Assembly (NCBI GenBank): GCA_035771175.1
Contig: CM069610.1
Location: 24,456,501 to 24,520,500, forward strand
Origin: Paratinospora sagittata
Lineage: Eukaryota; Streptophyta; Magnoliopsida; Ranunculales; Menispermaceae
DNA: 64,000 nucleotides
Direction of reading: 5' to 3'
Under the pieces are notes generated by a model. It saw only the letters and a program-made list of their open reading frames with translations. It was not told the origin of the DNA and searched no databases. Position 1 is the stretch's first letter, and every line of letters starts with the position of its first letter. Of the stretch, positions 51,223 through 61,300 are shown piece by piece. The position numbers were made by a program, and so were the translations under genes.

Positions 51223-54200
51223 TAGCTTTCGAAGTCTAGAAAGATCAAGCTAAAAGAACGAAGACATCTCTCATGCCTAAGTAAGGTATTAGTTTGATCT
51301 TTGGTGTGTAGGGTAACCTCTCGATCAATCTCAGCACTAAAACTCTAAAATCTGCAAAGTCTTCAAAATCACTTCGATATAGTATTTCATTTTGAAAAAA
51401 TGTTTTCCGAAAGGTTTTAATCATAATTTCAATGAGTTTTGAATTATTTAAAAGTTTTTAATCTTATACAATATGTTTTGAGTTAATGGAATGGTTCTTG
51501 AGTGTCAAAATATTAATTTTTCAAAAATAACGCTATCCAGCAATTTGCCAAAATTTTCCTGAAGGCACTAGCGCACTATCAGTGTTGATAGCACGCTGAT
51601 AGGGTTCTATAATAAAACTTTTGTTTTTCTGAAAAATTGTCTATAGCGCGCTATCCCCTTTGATCCTTCGCTATAAAGTTGTTGCCGTGATCTTTCCATT
51701 TCTAGTAAAATGGGCAATAGCGCGCTATAGGCCTCAATAACACGCTATCGGAAAGTCCGTAAAACTCGGGCTCTCGGGTTTGTGTATATCGATCTACTAT
51801 AGCATGCTATCTGTCAATTGAGAACATGATACACAACCCAATAGCACGCTATCCACGTCTGAGAAAAAAATCTGATATTTCTAACGAGAAAAATGTGGGC
51901 ACTTCTGCTTGCTCGATTTTTCTATTCCTTATACAATTTCTCCAGGTTATCTTATTTGAAATATTCTCTACTAACACCTAGATGATTCCCATTGTCTCGC
52001 ATGCCCAAAACAACTTTAGATTAAACAATGTTTTGAATTCAAATCATTTTGTACTCTCTTGCCCTTTAACCCGCAACTTCTAATTTTATAAAACACTCAT
52101 TCTCTGATTTTCAAAAATACACACACACGATTTTTGCAAGTGAGATTTAGCTTTCCAAAGAGTTTTTCAAGAGGAGAAAGTATTGATTCTTGCATTTGTC
52201 AAAACAACTTTCGAATAGAATCAAAATTGCAATCTGTCTTGATGATAACGTCGTTGATCAGCAAGTTCTTCATTTTATCCCTTTTGTGCTTAGATTTGCA
52301 GAGGCTATCCATTGTTTTAAGTTGTAAGTATATATGAAGTGGTCTCGGTAAGATAACACAACAGAAAAGAACACATCAAACAATAGCTTTCGAAGTCTAG
52401 AAAGATCAAGCTAAAAGAACGAAGACATCTCTCATGCCTAAGTAAGGTATTAGTTTGATCTTTGGTGTGTAGGGTAACCTCTCGATCAATCTCAGCACTA
52501 AAACTCTGAAATCTGCAAAGTCTTCAAAATCACTTCGATATAGTATTTCATTTTGAAAAAATGTTTTCCGAAAGGTTTTAATCATAATTTCATTGAGTTT
52601 TGAATTATTTAAAAGTTTTTAATCTTATACAATATGTTTTGAGTTAATGGAATGGTTCTTGAGTGTCAAAATATTAATTTTTCAAAAATAACGCTATCCA
52701 GCAATTTTCCAAAATTTTCCTGAAGGCACTAGCGCACTATCAGTATTGATAGCACGCTGATAGGGTTCTATAACAAAACATTTGTTTTTCTGAAAAATTG
52801 TCTATACCGCGCTATCCCCTTTGATACTTCGCTATAAAGCTGTTGCAGTGATCTTTCCATTTTTAGTAAAATGGGCAATAGCGCGCTATAGGCCTCGATA
52901 ACAGGCTATCGGAATTTACTTTAAACTCGAGCTCTCGGGTTGTGTATATCGACCTGCTATAGCCTGCTAACTGTCAATTGAGAACATGATACACAACCCA
53001 ATAGCACGATATCCACGTCTGAGAAAAAAATCTGATATTTCTAACGAGAAAAATGTGGGCACTTCTGCTTGCTCGATTTTTCTATTCCTTATACAATTTC
53101 TCCAGGTTATCTTAATTGAAATATTCTCTACTAACACCTACATGATTCTCATTGTCTCGCACGCCCAAAACAACTTTAGATTAAACAATGTTTTGAATTC
53201 AAATCATTTTGTACTATCTTGCCCTTTAACCCGCAACTTCTAATTTTATAAAACACTCATGCTCTGATTTTCAAAAATACAACACACACGATTTTTGCAA
53301 GTTAGATTGAGCTTTCCAAAGAGTTTTTCAAGAGAAGAAAGTATTGATTCTTGCATTTGTCAAAACAAGCTTCGAATAGAATCAAAATTGCAATCTGTCT
53401 TGATGATAACGTCGTTGATAAGCAAGTCCTTCATTTTATCCTTTTTGTGCTTAGATTTGAAGAGGCTATCCATTGTTTTAAGTTGTAAGTATATGAAGTG
53501 GTCTCGGTAAGATAACACAACAAAAAAGAACACATCAAACAATAGCTTTCGAAGTCTACAAAGATCAAGCTCGAAGAACGAAGACATATCTCATGCCTAA
53601 GTAAGGCATTAGTTTGATCTTTGGTGTGTAGGGTAACCTCTCGATCAATCTCAACACTAAAACTCTGAAATCTCCAAAGTCTTCAAAATCACTTCGATAT
53701 AGTATTTCATTTTGAAAAAATGTTCTCCGAAAGGTTTTAATCATAATTTCAATGAGTTTTGAATTCTTTAAAAGTTTTTAATCTTATACAATATGTTTTG
53801 AGTTAATGGAATGGTTCTTGAGTGTCAAAATATTAATTTTTCAAAGATAAGGCTCTCCAGCAATTTGCCAAAATTTTCCTGAAGGCACGAGCGCACTATC
53901 AGTGTTGATAGCACGCTGGTAGGGTTCTATAACAAAATATTTGTTTTTCTGAAAAATTGTCTATACCGCGCTATCCCCTTTGATACTTCGCTATAAAGCT
54001 GTTGCCGTGATCTTTCCATTTTTAGTAAAATGGGCAGTAGCGCGCTATAGGCCTCGATAACACGCTATCGGAATTTACTTAAAACTCGAGCTCCCGGGTT
54101 GTGTATATCGACCTGCTATAGCCTGCTAACTGTCAATTGAGAACATGATACACAACCCAATAGCACGCTATCCACGTCTGAGAAAAAAATCTGATATTTC

Positions 54201-54345
54201 TAACGAGAAAAATGTGGGCACTTCTGCTTGCTCGATTTTTCTATTCCTTATACAATTTCTGCAGGTTATCTTAATTGAAATATTCTCTACTAACACCTTG
54301 ATGATTCCCATTGTCTCGCACGCCCAAAACAACTTTAGATTAAAC

Positions 54346-54367
54346 AATGATTTGAATTCAAATCATT
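54346..54367. other. Perfect 22-bp palindrome centred on an EcoRI site
   Basis: In D units, ATTTGAATTCAAAT with four more paired bases on each side (AATG and CATT) forms a fully self-complementary 22-bp stretch. Most other monomers have AATGTTTTGAATTC at the same place, a single mismatch in the left arm. Some C units (near 58990, 60150, 63630) read TTTTAAATTC, which removes the EcoRI site. Confidence 0.85.
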
Positions 54368-55159
54368 TTGTACTCTCTTGCCCTTTAACCCGCAACTTCT
54401 AATTTTATAAAACACTCATTCTCTGATTTTCAAAAATACAACACACACGATTTTTGCAAGTTAGATTGAGCTTTCCAAAGAGTTTTTCAAGAGAAGAAAG
54501 TATTGATTCTTGTATTTGTCAAAACAAGCTTCGAATAGAATCAAAATTGCAATCTGTCTTGATGATAACGTCGTTGATCAGCAAGTCCTTCTTTTTATCC
54601 CTTTTGTGCTTAGATTTGCAGAGGCTATCCTTTGTTTTAAGTTGTAAGTATATATGAAGTGGTCTCGGTAAGATAACACAACAAAAAAGAACACATTAAA
54701 CAATAGCTTTCGAAGTCTAGAAAGATCAAGCTAAAAGAACGAAGACATATCTCATGCCTAACTAAGGCATTAGTTTGATCTTTGGTGTGTAGGGTAACCT
54801 CTCGATCAATCTCAGCCCTAAAACTCTGAAATCTGCAAAGTCTTCAAAATCACTTCGATATAGTATTTCATTTTGAAAAAATGTTTTCCGAAAGGTTTTA
54901 ATCATAATTTTAATGAGTTTTGAATTATTTAAAAGTTTTTAATCTTATACAATATGTTTTGAGTTAATGGAATGGTTCTTGAGTGTCAAAATATTAATTT
55001 TTCAAAAATAAGGCTATCCAGCAATTTGCCAAAATTTTCCTGAAGGCACTAGCGCACTATCAGTGTTGATAGCACGCTGATAGGGTTCTATAACAAAACA
55101 TTTGTTTTTCTGAAAAATTGTCTATACCGCGCTATCCCCTTTGATACTTCGCTATAAAG

Positions 55160-55345
55160 CAGTTGTGGTGATCTTTCCATTTTTAGTAAAATGGGCAATA
55201 GCGCGCTATAGGCCTCGATAACACGCTATCGGAAAGTCCGTAAAACTCGAGCTCTCGGGTTTGTGTATATCTATCTACTATAGCGTGCTATCTGTCAATT
55301 GAGAACATGATACACATCCCAATAGCGCGATATCCACGTTTGAGA
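55160..55345. repeat. B-type patch inside a D monomer
   Basis: The D monomer at 54454 reads GTTGTGGTGATC, ATCTATCTACTATAGCGTGC, ACATCCCAATAGCGCG and ACGTTTGAG. These match the B units of the dimer array 7 kb and more to the left. The other D units (56773, 61409) have AAACCAGTTGCCGTG and CTATAGCATGC at these places. The patch covers most of the right half of the palindrome cluster and suggests sequence exchange between array segments. Confidence 0.75.
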
Positions 55346-58300
55346 AAAAAATCTGATATTTCTAACGAGAAAAATGTGGGCACTTCTGCTTGCTCGATTT
55401 TTCTATTCCTTATACAATTTCTCCAGGTTATCTTAATTGAAATATTCTCTACTAACACCTAGATGATTCCCATTGTCTCGCACGCCCAAAACAACTTTAG
55501 ATTAAACAATGTTTTGAATTCAAATCATTTTGTACTCTCTTGCCCTTTAACCCGCAACTTCTAATTTTATAAAACACTCATGCTCTGATTTTCAAAAATA
55601 CAACACACACGATTTTTGCAAGTTAGATTGAGCTTTCCAAAGAGTTTTTCAAGAGAAGAAAGTATTGATTCTTGCATTTGTCAAAACAAGCTTCGAATAG
55701 AATCAAAATTGCAATATGTCTTGATGATAACGTCGTTGATAAGCAAGTCCTTCATTTTATCCTTTTTGTGCTTAGATTTGAAGAGGCTATCCATTGTTTT
55801 AAGTTGTAAGTATATGAAGTGGTCTCGGTAAGATAACACAACAAAAAAGAACACATCAAACAATAGCTTTCGAAGTCTACAAAGATCAAGCTCGAAGAAC
55901 GAAGACATATCTCATGCCTAAGTAAGGCGTTAGTTTGATCTTTGGTGTGTAGGGTAACCTCTCGATCAATCTCAACACTAAAACTCTGAAATCTCCAAAG
56001 TCTTCAAAATCACTTCGATATAGTATTTCATTTTGAAAAAATGTTTTCCGAAAGGTTTTAATCATAATTTCAATGAGTTTTGAATTCTTTAAAAGTTTTT
56101 AATCTTATACAATATGTTTTGAGTTAATGGAATGGTTCTTGAGTGTCAAAATATTAATTTTTCAAAGATAAGGCTCTCCAGCAATTTGCCAAAATTTTCC
56201 TGAAGGCACGAGCGCACTATCAGTGTTGATAGCACGCTGGTAGGGTTCTATAACAAAACATTTGTTTTTCTGAAAAATTGTCTATACCGCGCTATCCCCT
56301 TTGATACTTCGCTATAAAGCTGTTGCCGTGATCTTTCCATTTTTAGTAAAATGGGCAGTAGCGCGCTATAGGTCTCGATAACACGCTATCGGAATTTACT
56401 TAAAACTCGAGCTCCCGGGTTGTGTATATCGACCTGCTATAGCCTGCTAACTGTCAATTGAGAACATGATACACAACCCAATAGCACGCTATCCACGTCT
56501 GAGAAAAAAATCTGATATTTCTAACGAGAAAAATGTGGGCACTTCTGCTTGCTCGATTTTTCTATTCCTTATACAATTTCTGCAGGTTATCTTAATTGAA
56601 ATATTCTCTACTAACACCTTGATGATTCCCATTGTCTCGCACGCCCAAAACAACTTTAGATTAAACAATGATTTGAATTCAAATCATTTTGTACTCTCTT
56701 GCCCTTTAACCCGCAACTTCTAATTTTATAAAACACTCATTCTCTGATTTTCAAAAATACAACACACGATTTTTGCGAGTTAGATTGAGCTTTCCAAAGA
56801 GTTTTTCAAGAGAAGAAAGTATTGATTCTTGTATTTGTCAAAACAAGCTTCGAATAGAATCAAAATTGCAATATGTCTTGATGATAACGTCGTTGATCAG
56901 CAAGTCCTTCTTTTTATCCCTTTTGTGCTTAGATTTGCAGAGGCTATCCTTTGTTTTAAGTTGTAAGTATATATGAAGTGGTCTCGGTAAGATAACACAA
57001 CAAAAAAGAACACATTAAACAATAGCTTTCGAAGTCTAGAAAGATCAAGCTAAAAGAACGAAGACATATCTCATGCCTAAGTAAGGCATTAGTTTGATCT
57101 TTGGTGTGTAGGGTAACCTCTCGATCAATCTCAGCACTAAAACTCTGAAATCTGCAAAGTCTTCAAAATCACTTCGATATAGTATTTCATTTTGAAAAAA
57201 TGTTTTCCGAAAGGTTTTAATCATAATTTTAATGAGTTTTGAATTATTTAAAAGTTTTTAATCTTATACAATATGTTTTGAGTTAATGGAATGGTTCTTG
57301 AGTGTCAAAATATTAATTTTACAAAAATAAGGCTATCCAGCAATTTGCCAAAATTTTCCTGAAGGCACTAGCGCACTATCAGTGTTGATAGCACGCTGAT
57401 AGGGTTCTATAACAAAATATTTGTTTTTCTGAAAAATTGTCTATATCGCGCTATCCCCTTTGATACTTCGCTATAAACCAGTTGCCGTGTTCTTTCCATT
57501 TTTAGTAAAATGGGCAATAGCGCGCTATAGGCCTCGATAACACGCTATCGGAAAGTCCGCAAAACTCGAGCTCTCAGGTTTGTGTATATCGATCTGCTAT
57601 AGCATGCTATCTGTCAATTGAGAACATGATACACAACCAAATAGCACGATATCCACGTCTGAGAAAAAAATCTGATATTTCTAACGAGAAAAATGTGGGC
57701 ACTTCTGCTTGCTCGATTTTTCTATTCCTTATACAATTTCTCCAGGTTATCTTAATTGAAATATTCTCTACTAACACCTAGATGATTCTCATTGTCTCGC
57801 ACGCCCAAAACAACTTTAGATTAAACAATGTTTTGAATTCAAATCATTTTGTACTATCTTGCCCTTTAACCCGCAACTTCTAATTTTATAAAACACTCAT
57901 GCTCTGATTTTCAAAAATACAACACACACGATTTTTGCAAGTTAGATTGAGCTTTCCAAAGAGTTTTTCAAGAGAAGAAAGTATTGATTCTTGCATTTGT
58001 CAAAACAAGCTTCGAATAGAATCAAAATTGCAATATGTCTTGATGATAACGTCGTTGATAAGCAAGTCCTTCATTTTATCCTTTTTGTGCTTAGATTTGA
58101 AGAGGCTATCCATTGTTTTAAGTTGTAAGTATATGAAGTGGTCTCGGTAAGATAACACAACAAAAAAGAACACATGAAACAATAGCTTTCGAAGTCTACA
58201 AAGATCAAGCTCGAAGAACGAAGACATATCTCATGCCTAAGTAAGGCGTTAGTTTGATCTTTGGTGTGTAGGGTAACCTCTCGATCAATCTCAACACTAA

Positions 58301-61300
58301 AACTCTGAAATCTCCAAAGTCTTCAAAATCACTTCGATATAGTATTTCATTTTGAAAAAATGTTTTCCGAAAGGTTTTAATCATAATTTCAATGAGTTTT
58401 GAATTCTTTAAAAGTTTTTAATCTTATACAATATGTTTTGAGTTAATGGAATGGTTCTTGAGTGTCAAAATATTAATTTTTCAAAGATAAGGCTCTCCAG
58501 CAATTTGCCAAAATTTTCCTGAAGGCACTAGCGCACTATAAGTGTTGATAGCACGCTGGTAGGGTTCTATAACAAAACATTTGTTTTTCTGAAAAATTGT
58601 CTATACCGCGCTATCCCCTTTGATACTTCGCTATAAAGCTGTTGCCGTGATCTTTCCATTTTTAGTAAAATGGGCAATAGCGCGCTATAGGCCTCGATAA
58701 CACGCTATCGGAATTTACTTAAAACTCGAGCTCTCGGGTTGTGTTTATCGACCTGCTATAGCCTGCTAACTGTCAATTGAGAACATGATACACAACCCAA
58801 TAGCACGCTATCCACGTCTGAGAAAAAATTCTGATATTTCTAACGAGAAAAATGTGGGCACTTCTGCTTGCTCGATTTTTCTATTCCTTATACAATTTCT
58901 CCAGGTTATCTTAAGTGAAATATTCTCTACTAACACCTAGATGATTCTCATTGTCTGCCACGCCCAAAACAACTTTAGGTTAAACAATGTTTTAAATTCA
59001 AATCATTTTGTACTCTCTTGCCCTTTAACCCGCAACTTCTAATTTTATAAAACACTCATGCTCTGATTTTCAAAAATACAACACACACGATTTTTGCAAG
59101 TTAGATTGAGCTTTCCAAAGAGTTTTTCAAGAGAAGAAAGTATTGATTCTTGCATTTGTCAAAACAAGCTTCGAATAGAATCAAAATTGCAATCTGTCTT
59201 GATGATAACGTCGTTGATAAGCAAGTCCTTCATTTTATCCTTTTTGTGCTTAGATTTGAAGAGGCTATCCATTGTTTTAAGTTGTAAGTATATGAAGTGG
59301 TCTCGGTAAGATAACACAACAAAAAAGAACACATCAAACAATAGCTTTCGAAGTCTACAAAGATCAAGCTCGAAGAACGAAGACATATCTCATGCCTAAG
59401 TAAGGCATTAGTTTGATCTTTGGTGTGTAGGGTAACCTCTCGATCAATCTCAACACTAAAACTCTGAAATCTCCAAAGTCTTCAAAATCACTTCGATATA
59501 GTATTTCATTTTGAAAAAATGTTTTCCGAAAGGTTTTAATCATAATTTCAATGAGTTTTGAATTCTTTAAAAGTTTTTAATCTTATACAATATGTTTTGA
59601 GTTAATGGAATGGTTCTTGAGTGTCAAAATATTAATTTTTCAAAGATAAGGCTCTCCAGCAATTTGCCAAAATTTTCCTGAAGGCACTAGCGCACTATAA
59701 GTGTTGATAGCACGCTGGTAGGGTTCTATAACAAAACATTTGTTTTTCTGAAAAATTGTCTATACCGCGCTATCCCCTTTGATACTTCGCTATAAAGCTG
59801 TTGCCGTGATCTTTCCATTTTTAGTAAAATGGGCAATAGCGCGCTATAGGCCTCGATAACACGCTATCGGAATTTACTTAAAACTCGAGCTCTCGGGTTG
59901 TGTATATCGACCTGCTATAGCCTGCTAACTGTCAATTGAGAACATGATACACAACCCAATAGCACGCTATCCACGTCTGAGAATAAAATCTGATATTTCT
60001 AACGAGAAAAATGTGGGCACTTCTACTTGCTCGATTTTTCTATTCCTTATACAATTTCTCCAGGTTATCTTAATTGAAATATTCTCTACTAACACCTAGA
60101 TGATTCTCATTGTCTGCCACCCCCAAAACAACTTTAGGTTAAACAATGTTTTAAATTCAAATCATTTTGTACTCTCTTGCCCTTTAACCCGCAACTTCTA
60201 ATTTTATAAAACACTCATGCTCTGATTTTCAAAAATACAACACACACGATTTTTGCAAGTTAGATTGAGCTTTCCAAAGAGTTTTTCAAGAGAAGAAAGT
60301 ATTGATTCTTGCATTTGTCAAAACATGCTTCGAATAGAATCAAAATTGCAATCTGTCTTGATGATAACGTCGTTGATAAGCAAGTCCTTCATTTTATCCT
60401 TTTTGTGCTTAGATTTGAAGAGGCTATCCATTATTTTAAGTTGTAAGTATATGAAGTGGTCTCGGTAAGATAACACAACAAAAAGAACACATCAAACAAT
60501 AGCTTTCAAAGTCTACAAAGATCAAGCTCGAAGAACGAAGACATATCTCATGCCTAAGTAAGGCATTAGTTTGATCTTTGGTGTGTAGGGTAACCTCTCG
60601 ATCAATCTCAACACTAAAACTCTGAAATCTCCAAAGTCTTCAAAATCACTTCGATATAGTATTTCATTTTGAAAAAATGTTTTCCGAAAGGTTTTAATCA
60701 TAATTTCAATGAGTTTTGAATTCTTTAAAAGTTTTTAATCTTATACAATATGTTTTGAGTTAATGGAATGGTTCTTGAGTGTCAAAATATTAATTTTTCA
60801 AAGATAAGGCTCTCCAGCAATTTGCCAAAATTTTCCTGAAGGCACGAGCGCACTATCAGTGTTGATAGCACGCTGGTAGGGTTCTATAACAAAACATTTG
60901 TTTTTCTGAAAAATTGTCTATACCGCGCTATCCCCTTTGATACTTCGCTATAAAGCTGTTGCCGTGATCTTTCCATTTTTAGTAAAATGGGCAGTAGCGC
61001 GCTATAGGCCACGATAACACGCTATCGGAATTTACTTAAAACTCGAGCTCCCGGGTTGTGTATATCGACCTGCTATAGCCTGCTAACTGTCAATTGAGAA
61101 CATGATACACAACCCAATAGCACGCTATCCACGTCTGAGAAAAAAATCTGATATTTCTAACGAGAAAAATGTGGGCACTTCTGCTTGCTCGATTTTTCTA
61201 TTCCTTATACAATTTCTGCAGGTTATCTTAATTGAAATATTCTCTACTAACACCTTGATGATTCCCATTGTCTCGCACGCCCAAAACAACTTTAGATTAA

